Positions 50,823-59,966 of a stretch of 64,000 bases of DNA are shown piece by piece; the first letter of the stretch is position 1; each line of letters starts with the position of its first letter. This stretch comes from an uncultured Spirochaetia bacterium (GTDB lineage Bacteria; Spirochaetota; Spirochaetia; SZUA-6; Bin103), in NCBI GenBank assembly GCA_958296075.1, contig CATQHW010000001.1:496001-560000 (forward strand), given 5' to 3'. Below the pieces are notes generated by a model, which was not told where the DNA came from, searched no databases, and saw only the letters and a program-made list of their open reading frames with translations. The position numbers and the translations under genes are program-made.

Positions 50823-51782
50823 TTAGAACAGGCTGTAGCCGAGCCATCGACGCGCGATGGCGTTGGCGGACAACAGCAGCGTGGCGTTGACCACGGAATT
50901 GAACAGGCCCACCGCCGCCGCGAAACTGAGATTGGGAAGGCCGACGGAGGCGGCGATCCCCTTGCGGTAGACGTAGGTGGCGATCACGTCGGCGGTCTCG
51001 TAGGTGATCGGATTGTACAGCAGATAGACCAGCTCGAAGCCGACGTTCATCATGCTGCCGATCTCGATCAACAGCAGCACCACCATTGTGTTCTTGATGC
51101 CCGGGATGGTGACGTGGCGGATCCGTTGCATCTTGGAGGCGCCGTCGACCGTGGCAGCCTCGAACAGCTCCGGGCTGATGCCGGCGATCGCCGCCAGATA
51201 GATGACCGCGGTAAAGCCGAACCCCTTCCAGATCACCGTCATGACGTAGATGCCGCGGAAGTACTCGGGCTCGACCAGGAAGAATACCTTTTCGAGCCTC
51301 AACACTTCTTCCAGGATCAGATTGATGACGCCGGTCTGCGGGTTCACCAGCATGTTGACGATCCCCACCGCGATCACGTTGGAAATGAAATAGGGCAGGT
51401 AACTGACCGTCTGGATGGCGCGCTTGTGGAGTGAGCTGCGCACCTCGTTCAGGGCGATCGCGAAGATGATCGGGATCGGGAACCCGAACAACAGACTGTA
51501 GAAGCTCAGCAGAAAGGTGTTCCTGACGATCTTGAAGGAGTAGATCGAGGTCAGGAACGCCCTGAACTGTTCCAGGCCGACCCACGGACTGCGGAAGAAC
51601 CCCAGGGTGATCCGGTACTTCTGGAACGCGATGATCACGCCGATCATCGGCAGGTAGTGGAAGGTGACGAAATAGACGATCGCGGGCAGCAGCAGCAGGA
51701 ACAGGTACTTGTTCCTGCGCACTTCGGCGAAGAACCCGCCGACAAGCCGGCCGACGGGCCGGGCGTCGAGCAACGGTGTCAT
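50823..51782 (-). CDS. LplB-type ABC sugar permease (319 aa)
   Basis: Landmarks are KYLFLLLLPAIVYFVTFHYL, SPWVGLEQFRAFL, the coupling loop SPELFEAATVDGASKMQRI near residue 200 and the closing NATLLLSANAIARRWLGYSL. No LplC follows; the next gene is the alpha-glucuronidase-like gene. The missing partner is most likely the LplC at 55001-55909, which itself has no LplB neighbour. An 85-base gap with a stem-loop separates it from its binding-protein gene. Confidence 0.9.
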   Translation of the reverse strand: MTPLLDARPVGRLVGGFFAEVRRNKYLFLLLLPAIVYFVTFHYLPMIGVIIAFQKYRITLGFFRSPWVGLEQFRAFLTSIYSFKIVRNTFLLSFYSLLFGFPIPIIFAIALNEVRSSLHKRAIQTVSYLPYFISNVIAVGIVNMLVNPQTGVINLILEEVLRLEKVFFLVEPEYFRGIYVMTVIWKGFGFTAVIYLAAIAGISPELFEAATVDGASKMQRIRHVTIPGIKNTMVVLLLIEIGSMMNVGFELVYLLYNPITYETADVIATYVYRKGIAASVGLPNLSFAAAVGLFNSVVNATLLLSANAIARRWLGYSLF

Positions 51783-51818
51783 CGGCCCGGCGCCGGCATC
51801 GACAGGGCGGGAGGAAGC

Positions 51819-51848
51819 GGGTCGAGGCGGTGCCGCACGCCCCGACCC
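51819..51848 (-). other. Intra-operon stem-loop after binding-protein gene
   Basis: GGGTCG-A-GGCG pairs with CGCC-C-CGACCC: ten pairs, one A/C mismatch and an 8-base loop, 20 bases after the stop of the binding-protein gene. It is the weakest of the four intact examples but has the same location. Confidence 0.55.
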
Positions 51849-51867
51849 CTGCCGGTACCGTGCGTCG

Positions 51868-53415
51868 TCAGCTGCCTACGAAATCGACGTAGTGCTCGTA
51901 CCAGCCCTGCACGATTTCCGTGCCGCGATTCGCTCCAAGCCGCTCGAGCTGTGCCACGTACCCGTCCCACTCGTCATCGATGGACAGATCTCCGGTTATG
52001 AACTTGCTGGTCGACTCGTGCACGTAGGTCTGCAGGTCGCCGAGCATCTCGGTCATCTCCTCGAACTCGGGTCCGCCGGTCTGAAGGCTGGGATAGCCGA
52101 TCAGAATCGGCATCGTGCGCTCGAAGTGAATCTGCATGATGGTGCCCGGCCCCGACAGGAACCGCGACAGGAAGATCGGGCTCACGAACATGCTGGGATA
52201 GCCGATCTCGTAGCGCTTGCTGCCGATCAGGCGGTCGTCCCAGCCGTGCACCGTCGGGTTGCCGTCATCGTCACGTCCGTAGCTCACCCCCTCGATCCCG
52301 TACACGTAGAATTCCGCCCCTTCGTCTGTATAGAAGTAGTCGAGCATCTCCATCGCCGCGCGCTGGTGGTCCGATTCGGCGGAGATCGCCATGGCGAAGT
52401 CGGTCCAGGGGTTGGCGACGCGAGTCAGAGCGCGCTCGCCCGTAGCCGGATTGATCGGGAACTGCGCCGTGTCGTAGTCGACGCTGACGCCGGCGTTCTC
52501 GGCGGTGACGTTTGCGGCGTTGGCGCGCCAGGTGTTGGTGAGCTGCATGAACTCCTTGCCGGCGGCCACCTTGCCGTTCCACCAGTCGTTGTAGTTGTTG
52601 GTGATGTACTCCTGGTCGAGCAGCCCCTCCGCGTACAGCCGATGCAGAAACTCCATGAGCTGACGGTAGTTGTCGGTTCCCGGCAGGAACGCCACCTGGC
52701 CGTCGTCCATCCGGCTGATCAGGAAGCCCCAGTAGACTTGATAGAGCCCGAAGCCCATGTCGTACGACGGGCCGAACATCCGCGTGTACCCGCTTTCGAA
52801 CCAATCCGCGGGAGTGCTCAGCGGGATCAGATCAGGCCGACCTTCCTTGACCGCCTTCAGCACCTCGTACCAGCCCTCGATGGTGTCCGGCTCGGTCAGG
52901 CCCAACTCCTTCATGACGTCGACGCGGTAGGCTATGCCGTTCTCCGGAGAGCCTGCCAATTCGTTGAAGCGCGGCACCATGTAGAGGTGCCCATCCGGTG
53001 CGCGGTGATGGTAGTTTCTGGCCGGATCCGAGTAGTAATCGCGCAGCATGTCCGACCGGACCACTTCCAACGCCAGCTCCTCGAGCGGCGCGAACAGGCC
53101 GTCCGGGCCATAGGTGTTGGCGATCGCGGATTCGACGCTGACGATGTCCGGGATGTCGCCGGACGCCAGTACCAGATTGCGCTTTTCCTCGTAGGTGTCG
53201 GCGGGGAACACGATGAACTCGATCTCGGTGTTGGTCCGCTCCTGCCACTCCACGTACCAGGGAAGCTCGAAGTCCAGGGTGTCGTCCGGGTGGGCGCGAT
53301 ACCCGACCGTCAGCTTCGTGGGACCGTCGTCCGCCATCGTTTCCTGCGTGGGGGACGCGAGTCCGAACCCGGCGACGAGCGCCAGGAGCGCGATGCACGC
53401 GATCGTTCGTTTCAT
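51868..53415 (-). CDS. Lpl-type ABC substrate-binding protein (515 aa)
   Basis: The signal peptide RTIACIALLALVAGFGLAS (then PTQE) is followed by a mature LplA/YtcQ-like protein: KLTVGYRAHPDDTLDFELPW, EFIVFPADTYEEKRNLVLAS and SGDIPDIVSVESA. AAGGAGG precedes ATG 53415; a longer in-frame start lacks one. It heads the SBP-LplB-glucuronidase operon. The signal peptide has no lipobox cysteine. Confidence 0.88.
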   Translation of the reverse strand: MKRTIACIALLALVAGFGLASPTQETMADDGPTKLTVGYRAHPDDTLDFELPWYVEWQERTNTEIEFIVFPADTYEEKRNLVLASGDIPDIVSVESAIANTYGPDGLFAPLEELALEVVRSDMLRDYYSDPARNYHHRAPDGHLYMVPRFNELAGSPENGIAYRVDVMKELGLTEPDTIEGWYEVLKAVKEGRPDLIPLSTPADWFESGYTRMFGPSYDMGFGLYQVYWGFLISRMDDGQVAFLPGTDNYRQLMEFLHRLYAEGLLDQEYITNNYNDWWNGKVAAGKEFMQLTNTWRANAANVTAENAGVSVDYDTAQFPINPATGERALTRVANPWTDFAMAISAESDHQRAAMEMLDYFYTDEGAEFYVYGIEGVSYGRDDDGNPTVHGWDDRLIGSKRYEIGYPSMFVSPIFLSRFLSGPGTIMQIHFERTMPILIGYPSLQTGGPEFEEMTEMLGDLQTYVHESTSKFITGDLSIDDEWDGYVAQLERLGANRGTEIVQGWYEHYVDFVGS

Positions 53416-53440
53416 GTCGGCCTCCTTGAGAATGGAGTCC

Positions 53441-53469
53441 ACCCTACTCCGGCGGCGAGCCCAGGTCAA
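53441..53469 (-). promoter_or_regulatory. Possible promoter of the SBP-LplB operon
   Basis: TTGACC (complement of 53464-53469), a 17-base spacer and TAGGGT (complement of 53441-53446). The leader would be about 20 bases with a good Shine-Dalgarno. The -35 lies next to the stop of the inserted coiled-coil gene, so this promoter could keep the operon expressed after the insertion. Confidence 0.4.
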
Positions 53470-53496
53470 CGAGGGTGCGGTAGATGAATCGGGATG

Positions 53497-54144
53497 TCAG
53501 TCGACCTCCAGGACTTCCGGGTCCAGTTGAAACCAGGAAACCTCGCCCGACTCCACGGCGAGGCGAATACGCTCGTCGAACCGCAGACCGGCCACGACGG
53601 CATCCGCGCGCCGGCCGGTGAAGCGGCTCAGAAACCGCGCGTTACGGCGTGCTCGCTCGGTATCGCGGCCGTTGGCGGTGTAAGATACCTCCACCGCCAC
53701 GTAGCACTCCGTTCCGGCAGAGTCGGTCGCGCGCAGCACCATGTCGGCCAACCGGAAACTGCGCAGCTCGTGCTTGCGGATGCCGCCGGTGTCGGAGGAT
53801 CGCACCAGGGCCCGAATCTCCTCCCGGTCGAGGATGCCGACCAAGGAGAGCCCCTGCTCCTCAGCCATCAGGTCGGCCTCGCCCATGGCGGCGGTTCTGG
53901 CGTGGGCGGCTTTGAGGGGAGCGATGTCGGTGCGGAGCTGATCGAGTTGGCGCTCCAGCGCGTCGAACTGGCGGTCGACCGTATCGAACCGGCGGTCGGT
54001 GGCGGCGACGAAATCCGCGAGTCTGTGCGGCAGATCGAGCAGCTCGCGCGTCAGCAGCCGCGCACGCAGCGCTTCCAGCCACTGCGGGCGCTCATCCAGC
54101 ACGCGGACCAAGTCCTCTACCGTTGCTATCTCAAGCGACTGCAC
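53497..54144 (-). CDS. Coiled-coil protein with nuclease-like C-terminal domain, function unknown (215 aa)
   Basis: Residues 45-90 form a heptad-like coiled coil (RRFDTVDRQFDALERQLDQL). Residues 105-210 resemble a PD-(D/E)xK-type fold: RLADMVLRATD, ECYVAVEVSYTANGRDTERA, RRNARFLSRFTGRRADAVVA. The second acid is followed by V-S rather than x-K, so catalysis is doubtful. Proteins of this design occur widely as uncharacterised genes, often near Uma2-like genes as here. It and the Uma2 gene sit between lplC and the binding-protein gene as if inserted. Confidence 0.65.
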   Translation of the reverse strand: MQSLEIATVEDLVRVLDERPQWLEALRARLLTRELLDLPHRLADFVAATDRRFDTVDRQFDALERQLDQLRTDIAPLKAAHARTAAMGEADLMAEEQGLSLVGILDREEIRALVRSSDTGGIRKHELRSFRLADMVLRATDSAGTECYVAVEVSYTANGRDTERARRNARFLSRFTGRRADAVVAGLRFDERIRLAVESGEVSWFQLDPEVLEVD

Positions 54145-54315
54145 CTGCTCGCCTCATGGCCACCATAGCCGCGAGCGCCCGAACGGTCAACGCGCGGCGG
54201 CCGCCGGCAGTGGCCCGAACGCCCAGCCGGCTCCGGCGAGCTACGGGTCAGCCGGTACGCCTCACCTCATCCATTCCAGATATTGCATTCACCTGACGGA
54301 AGGGTCCCGAAGCGT

Positions 54316-54921
54316 TTACCGTTCGTGAAGCAGACGCTCGACCGGTACCTCGAAGCCTCGCAGCACGGCTGAAGCGGCGATCTCGCCCACAGACCACGCG
54401 CCTCGCAGCTCATACTCATGTCCGGCCAGCGCCAGAACCTCCACTGTCCGGGCATCGGGATCCACGATCCAGTACTCACGGATGCCGGCACGCGCGTACT
54501 CCGCCGCCTTCTCGGACCTGTCGGTGCGGCCGGTGCCGGGCGAGATCACCTCCATGACCAGATCGGGCGGTCCAAAGTACTGTTCCGACATTCTGTCCGC
54601 GTGTTCCCTGGCCATGAACAGAACGTCCGGCTCGCGCACCTTGTCAGACCAGAGACGAACCGGTAAGGGAGCCACGTACACCTCGCCCAGATCACGACGC
54701 CGCACGAACTCACGGAGCAGCACGGCCAATTCGAGTACGGCATACTGATGACTGCGCGTCGGATGAGGGGGCATGATCAGCCGTCCTTCGGTGAGCTCCA
54801 TGAGCCGATTCGTATCCGGAAGTGCAAAATACCCGTCCTCGGTCCACTCGCCTTGCTTGGGAAACAGCTCCGCGACCTGAAGTGTGAGTCTCCGCTCGGC
54901 TACGGCTCGCGGGTCTGGCAT
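54316..54921 (-). CDS. Uma2-family (DUF820) putative endonuclease (201 aa)
   Basis: A PD-(D/E)xK-superfamily protein. The family pattern is clear: YFALPDTNRLMELTEGRLIM, VREPDVLFMAREH with Asp, DLVMEVISPGTGRTDRSEKA (E...K), YARAGIREYWIVDPDARTVE. Uma2 proteins are abundant in cyanobacteria and some other phyla; their biological role is unsettled. ATG 54921 is preferred over TTG 54927. With the coiled-coil gene it probably arrived as a unit. The 171 bases between the two genes hold no further gene. Confidence 0.85.
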   Translation of the reverse strand: MPDPRAVAERRLTLQVAELFPKQGEWTEDGYFALPDTNRLMELTEGRLIMPPHPTRSHQYAVLELAVLLREFVRRRDLGEVYVAPLPVRLWSDKVREPDVLFMAREHADRMSEQYFGPPDLVMEVISPGTGRTDRSEKAAEYARAGIREYWIVDPDARTVEVLALAGHEYELRGAWSVGEIAASAVLRGFEVPVERLLHER

Positions 54922-55000
54922 GCGCAACGGAAAGTATAGGTCCAGGCGCGATCCGCCGTCAACGTCTTCGCCGGCGTCTCAGTGACGTTCGGGCTCCTGG

Positions 55001-55909
55001 TCAACCCTTGACGCCGCCCAGGGTGATACCTTTCACGAAGTAGCGCTGCAGGAGCGGATAGAGGATCAGAATCGGCACGGTGGAGATCACCAGGATGGCG
55101 GCCTTGAGCGCCTCCGGGCTGGGCAGCGGCCGGAGCAGCGCCTCCAGGCTGGCCCCTTCCTGCACCAGGCGCAGCTCGGCCAGCTCGGCGCCGATCACCA
55201 GCTCGCGCAGGTAGACCTGCAGCGGAAACTTCTTCGGATCGATCAGAAACAGCAGCGGGTAGAAATAGGAGTTCCAGATCTCGACCGCGTAGTACAGGGT
55301 CAGCGTGGCGATGATCGGCTTGGACAGCGGCACGATCACGCGCGCGAAGATGCCCAGCTCGTTGGCGCCGTCGATCAGCGCCGCTTCCGCGAGCTCCCAG
55401 GGGAGCTGCTGCACGAAGCTCTTGGCCAGGATCAGGTGGAATGCGAAGATCGCGGTGGGCAGCAGTATCGCCCACATCGTGTCGATCAGCCCGAGATTGC
55501 GGACCACCAGGTAGAGCGGGATCAAGCCGCCCTGAAACAGCATCGTGAATACGATCATGCGCATGAAGAAGCCGCGGTAACGGAACTTGCGATGCGCCAG
55601 CGGGTAGGCGGCCATCATGGTCAGCGACACGCTCAGCGTGACCTTCAGGCTTGCGTACAGGACCGAGTTCTTGAAACCGGTCCAGATGCGTGGATCGGAA
55701 AGTGCGCGCTGGTAGGTTTCGAGGGTCGGGCGTACCGGCCACAGCACGACCTCGCGCAGCGTGACGGCGGACGGGTCGCTCAGGGAGATCGCCAGGATGA
55801 ACAGAAACGGGAACAGCGTGACGAACGCCACCGCGGTCAGGACCAGCGCATTGGCGGCAGCGCCCGGACTGAACGTGAGCCGCCGCGGTCCGATCGCGAT
55901 CCGGATCAC
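55001..55909 (-). CDS. LplC-type ABC sugar permease, separated from its LplB (302 aa)
   Basis: Landmarks are VTLFPFLFILAISLSDPSAV, YPLAHRKFRYRGFFMRMIVF, the coupling loop PWELAEAALIDGANELGIF and the ending LLQRYFVKGITLGGVKG. GTG 55909 overlaps the stop of the upstream double-propeller gene as GTGA. No LplB or binding-protein gene adjoins it. In transcription order it is followed by two unrelated genes, then by SBP-LplB, so the importer is probably completed by those. Confidence 0.9.
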   Translation of the reverse strand: MIRIAIGPRRLTFSPGAAANALVLTAVAFVTLFPFLFILAISLSDPSAVTLREVVLWPVRPTLETYQRALSDPRIWTGFKNSVLYASLKVTLSVSLTMMAAYPLAHRKFRYRGFFMRMIVFTMLFQGGLIPLYLVVRNLGLIDTMWAILLPTAIFAFHLILAKSFVQQLPWELAEAALIDGANELGIFARVIVPLSKPIIATLTLYYAVEIWNSYFYPLLFLIDPKKFPLQVYLRELVIGAELAELRLVQEGASLEALLRPLPSPEALKAAILVISTVPILILYPLLQRYFVKGITLGGVKG

Positions 55910-58698
55910 GACGCGCGGAACCCGAAGCAGTAGAAGCGGGCGCCGTCGCCCATGAGGTGGAAGCGAATGCGGACGGCCGCCGCCGGGGCGGCCGTGCCCG
56001 CCCTTCGTTTCCCCCAGCGCACGATCGCGGCGCCGGCATCGATGTCGACCGGCGTACAGTCCGCCGCGGAGAAACCCGGCAGGACCGCCCCGTCCGGTTC
56101 GCGGATCAGCTCCGCCACCAGGTAGTCGCGGCCGGGCCGCAGGTGGTCGGCCTTTACGGTCAGATCGAGCCCGGTCAGATCGGACACGGCGATCGGGTTG
56201 GTGGTGACGGAGCCGGCCGACCGGTCCGAGCGCACGCGCAGGTAGGTCCAGCCGTCGACCGGCACGCGCGCCAGCCCCGTCTGTCCATGCGTGGCGTCCT
56301 CGATGACGTAGTGGGTGCCCGGATGGCCGATCAGGTTCGGCTGGCGGGTGCCGGCGTAGTAGATGCGTATCTGGCCGCCGGCGGTGACCAGCGTGTTGGC
56401 GTTGGAAACGAACTGCGCGTCCCACTCGCCCATCTCGCCACGCGCGATGAGCTTCTGGCCGTCGGCCACGCGCACGAAGTGGTAGCCGTCGCGGCTGACG
56501 GTCAGCTCGTCGTCGCAGGAACGGCTCTCCGGCCAGACGTCGGGCACGCCCAGGTAGTATTCGCGGTACGGCCAGACGCTCAGCAGGTGGTCTCCCACGT
56601 AGCTGCCGCCGCGCGGGTCGAGCACCGGCCGGTCCCACTCGACCGTCCAGCGGACCCCGTCCGGGCTGTGCGCCACCACGCCGACGCGCACCTCGCCGCC
56701 CGGCCCGGTACGGCCGGCCGCCTGGCCGTAGACCTTCCAGCGGCGCGCGGCGTCGGGCTCCCGCTCGTCATGGAAGAACGCGTTGGCCTCCATCAGCTCG
56801 ATTACGCCGCGCTCGGCGCGCATGAACGGGGTACGGCCGGTGATCTCCGGGTGCGGATCGGCGGGCGTCCAGTGGATGCCGTCGGGCGAGTAGAACAACA
56901 GGCAGAACAGCTTGACGTCATGCACGTACTGCGAGTTGAGCATCATCTTGTAGCGCTTGGCGGGGTCCGGCTCGCGGTCGTCCCTGACGACCGAGGGATT
57001 GGGCGTCGGCCGGCCGCTGCGGATCGGCAGCTCCCGCGGCGGGATCTCACCGAGCACGCAGATGTTGTTGTCCCTGCTGCCGTGGTACTCGAACAGGCCC
57101 AGGTTGGGACGCTCCCAGGCGATGCCGTCGTCGCTGACCGCGTAGCAGCAGACGGCGCAGTCGGTGGTTCCCGAGCGGGCCGTATACCACATCCGGTATC
57201 TGCCTTCGTCGTGGAGGACGGTGCCGTAGCAGATCGCCTGCGCGTCCCACGATCCCGGCTCCCCCTGCAGCACCGGATTGCGGGGATCTTTCTTGGCCGT
57301 GTTGACGACCAGGTCAACGTGGCGGCGCCCGGCGAGCTCCCACAGATCCAGGAACAGCACGTTGCCGGATCGCGGGTCGATCGCCGGCACCTCCACCCGA
57401 CCGAAGCGGATCTCGCCGTCCGCCGTCAGGTACAGCAGCCCAAGGACGTCGCCGCCCGCCGGCATCCGCTTCTCCACGCTCAGCGCCGGGGCCAGCTCCC
57501 AAGCCCAGCGGATTCCTTGCGGTGCCGCCATGCCGTCCCCCATCCACCGGCTCATGAAGACGTGATGCCGGTCCCGGTTCACCCATGCCAGCCGCGGCTG
57601 GCCGTAACGGTCCACGAACGCGATCGGCGATGCCACCTCCTGCGACTCGTCCCGGTTCAGGTTGACGTGCATCTTCCAGCGTCCGGCTCCGTCGCCGCCG
57701 GGACCGGAGGCGTCGCTTGCGCCGGCGCTCCGACAGGACGAGTAGAACACCCGATCGACCATGCCCGGCCAGTTGCCGCGAGCCAGGTAACCGACGACGA
57801 TCGTGCTGCGCGAGGCCGCGATCGTGGGGTGGTCGCCTGCGTAGGCCACCGGCTCCGCGCCGGGGGTACGCCCGTCGGCGCGGGTCCAGGTATCGCCGCC
57901 GTCCCGACTCTGCGAATAGTAGATGCCGTAGCGCTCGGCCATCCCGGCCGGATCTCGCAGGAACTCCTCCTCGAACTCGCCGAAGTCGATCGAGCATATC
58001 CGGTTCTCGTAGCCCCGGCGGTCGGGGCCGTACGCAAGATGGATGGTGCCGCTCTCGTCCACGTCGAGGACCGGATCGCCGTAGTCCCAGCGCTCGGTCA
58101 TGGACGTCCGGTGCCAGCCGTCCCCGGCAGGACGGGCCAGCATGACGCGGCGCGCGTTCGCCTCTCCCTGGCTGTAGGCGACGCACACCGACCCGTCGGC
58201 CGCCACCACGATGTCGCCGAGACTCGCCGGACCGCGCCCGTCCTGATCCACCCGGCTGCCGCCGGCGGACGTGACGCCGGGACCGCGCCAACTCTCGGGA
58301 TCCCCAAGGTCACCGTCGCGCAACGAACACCGCGCGTACCACAGCTCCCCTTTGCCGTCGCGCGCCGTGCGGCGCCACACGGCGTGCACGAGGTCGCGGC
58401 AGTCGACGACGATGCTGCCTTGATCCGCCGGGCCGGACGGATCGCCCAGTATCCCCGCCGTCAGGTTACCGGCCAACTCGACCGGTGCCTGGAAGTGCGC
58501 TTCTGCAAGCGGCAGCGCGCGCGCGCTCACGCGCACGACGACCGACGCCCTGCCGGTCACGCGCTCCTTTACGTCGGCGATGGCAATCCAGCGGCCATCG
58601 CCGGCCCGCGCCAGTTGGCGACCGTTGGCCAGCACGAAGCCGGGTCCGCCGGTCTCGCCGAGCGATATGTCTCTCAAACGCCGCCTCCCGCCGGTCAT
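55906..58698 (-). CDS. Double beta-propeller glycosidase-like protein with C-terminal sandwich (930 aa)
   Basis: Three regions are visible. Residues about 1-430 are a BNR-like propeller (YYSQSRDGGDTWTRAD; repeated V-D-x-x-G blades). Residues about 440-820 are a five-bladed GH32/GH43-type propeller (VLFLDLWELAGRRHVDLVVN; LHDEGRYRMWYTARSG; RRWKVYGQAAG). Residues about 830-930 are the sandwich domain (LTGLDLTVKADHLRPGRDYL through GARFYCFGFRAS). The second and third parts correspond to the whole protein at 8051-9445. No signal peptide. ATG 58698 lacks a clear Shine-Dalgarno and the true start may be slightly downstream. It is divergent from the GH88-like gene. Confidence 0.65.
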   Translation of the reverse strand: MTGGRRRLRDISLGETGGPGFVLANGRQLARAGDGRWIAIADVKERVTGRASVVVRVSARALPLAEAHFQAPVELAGNLTAGILGDPSGPADQGSIVVDCRDLVHAVWRRTARDGKGELWYARCSLRDGDLGDPESWRGPGVTSAGGSRVDQDGRGPASLGDIVVAADGSVCVAYSQGEANARRVMLARPAGDGWHRTSMTERWDYGDPVLDVDESGTIHLAYGPDRRGYENRICSIDFGEFEEEFLRDPAGMAERYGIYYSQSRDGGDTWTRADGRTPGAEPVAYAGDHPTIAASRSTIVVGYLARGNWPGMVDRVFYSSCRSAGASDASGPGGDGAGRWKMHVNLNRDESQEVASPIAFVDRYGQPRLAWVNRDRHHVFMSRWMGDGMAAPQGIRWAWELAPALSVEKRMPAGGDVLGLLYLTADGEIRFGRVEVPAIDPRSGNVLFLDLWELAGRRHVDLVVNTAKKDPRNPVLQGEPGSWDAQAICYGTVLHDEGRYRMWYTARSGTTDCAVCCYAVSDDGIAWERPNLGLFEYHGSRDNNICVLGEIPPRELPIRSGRPTPNPSVVRDDREPDPAKRYKMMLNSQYVHDVKLFCLLFYSPDGIHWTPADPHPEITGRTPFMRAERGVIELMEANAFFHDEREPDAARRWKVYGQAAGRTGPGGEVRVGVVAHSPDGVRWTVEWDRPVLDPRGGSYVGDHLLSVWPYREYYLGVPDVWPESRSCDDELTVSRDGYHFVRVADGQKLIARGEMGEWDAQFVSNANTLVTAGGQIRIYYAGTRQPNLIGHPGTHYVIEDATHGQTGLARVPVDGWTYLRVRSDRSAGSVTTNPIAVSDLTGLDLTVKADHLRPGRDYLVAELIREPDGAVLPGFSAADCTPVDIDAGAAIVRWGKRRAGTAAPAAAVRIRFHLMGDGARFYCFGFRAS

Positions 58699-58781
58699 GC
58701 ACTATAATCGACCCGCGTTCGGTGAGTTCGCAGGGCGGCGATGGTATGCGGCGTCGCCGGCGTGCGCAGGGGAGGATCGCG

Positions 58782-59966
58782 ATGGGACTGGTCGACAGGA
58801 CGCTGCTGGAACGAGCGTGGGGCCGCTTGGTGTCGCGCGGCCGGAGCATCATGCGGGAGTGGCCGGACGCGAAGCCGGGCGAATACCTCATCTTCAATCA
58901 GAACAACGGCGCCGTGTTCGCCGGCAACTTCAGCTTCGACGGCTACGGCGCCGTCGGCCTGCTGTGGCTTCTGTATGCCGCGACCGATGACCTGCAGTAC
59001 CGGGAGTACGCGCGACGCGGGGCTCGTATCTTCTCGCCTTTGGCCGACGTCCGTTCCAGTCACTGCGGCATAGCCGGCTATCGCGCGGCCGTATGGGGGT
59101 ATCGGCTCACCGAAGCAGAGGAATTGAAGCAGATCGGACTACGCGCTGCCGCCACCATGAGCCGGTTCTTCGACCCGCAGAACGAGGTCTTTGGCCGCCA
59201 CCCCGGCGCGCCTGCGGAAGCCGTCTTTCCGGCCGGGGGTGTCAAGCATCGGTTTCACAGCGTCCACGCTCCCGCGAACACGCCCGCGCGCGCCACCCAC
59301 ATCGACTGGTCGGGATTCTGGTTCGAGGTCCTGTGGTGGGCCGGGCACTTCGAGCCGCGCTTCAGCGACCAGGCGCGCCGTCACTGCGACGCCTTTCTAC
59401 GGCTGGGATTCCAGCGGCCCGACGGTTCCTCCCATCACGGCCTGAGCTTCGACGAGGAGACCGGCGCTCCGTTGGAGTTCCACTCCAATCAGGCGTACTC
59501 GACCGATACCGCCTGGTCTCGCGGCCAGGCGTGGATGCTGATGGGGTACGCGCAGGCGTTCGAGGCGACCGGGGAACGGCGCTTTCTCGACACCTACCTG
59601 CGCTGCGCAGACTACTGGATCGCCCATCTGCCGGACGATCTGATCCCGTTCTACGACATGAGCGATCCGGCCGCGCCGCAGGTGCCGCGCGACTCATGCT
59701 CGGCGGTGATCGCCCTCAATTCGATGCTGCGCGTGTGCCGGGTCGATCCGTCGCTGGAGCCGCGCTTCCGGGAGGTGGCAGACGCCACGCTGCGCGAGCT
59801 GCTCGACTTCTACGTCACGCCGGGCGGCATCGTGCTGCACGGAAGCTGGGGCGCCGACCACGTTCCGATGTTTCAAGGGGTGCTGATGTTCGGCAACACC
59901 TACCTTGCCGACGCGGTGTTCATGGGGCTGTGGCCCGACCGCTTCGATCAGATCCGTGGCTTCTGA
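58782..59966 (+). CDS. GH88-like unsaturated glucuronyl hydrolase (394 aa)
   Basis: An (alpha/alpha)6-barrel enzyme. DTAWSRGQAWMLMGYAQAF, YLRCADYWIAHLPDDLIPFY and RDSCSAVIALNSMLRV reproduce the conserved core of unsaturated glucuronyl hydrolases, which remove delta-4,5-unsaturated uronic acids left by polysaccharide lyases. GGGGAGG precedes ATG 58782. No signal peptide, consistent with cytoplasmic action on imported lyase products. It shares coupling with the alpha-glucuronidase-like gene that overlaps its end. No lyase gene is seen in the window. Confidence 0.83.
   Translation: MGLVDRTLLERAWGRLVSRGRSIMREWPDAKPGEYLIFNQNNGAVFAGNFSFDGYGAVGLLWLLYAATDDLQYREYARRGARIFSPLADVRSSHCGIAGYRAAVWGYRLTEAEELKQIGLRAAATMSRFFDPQNEVFGRHPGAPAEAVFPAGGVKHRFHSVHAPANTPARATHIDWSGFWFEVLWWAGHFEPRFSDQARRHCDAFLRLGFQRPDGSSHHGLSFDEETGAPLEFHSNQAYSTDTAWSRGQAWMLMGYAQAFEATGERRFLDTYLRCADYWIAHLPDDLIPFYDMSDPAAPQVPRDSCSAVIALNSMLRVCRVDPSLEPRFREVADATLRELLDFYVTPGGIVLHGSWGADHVPMFQGVLMFGNTYLADAVFMGLWPDRFDQIRGF

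Noticed and set aside
58699..58781. TATAAT at 58703-58708 as a promoter for the GH88-like gene.
   Set aside because: No -35-like hexamer stands at 16-18 bases upstream (the site reads GCCGCC). The hexamer alone is not enough.
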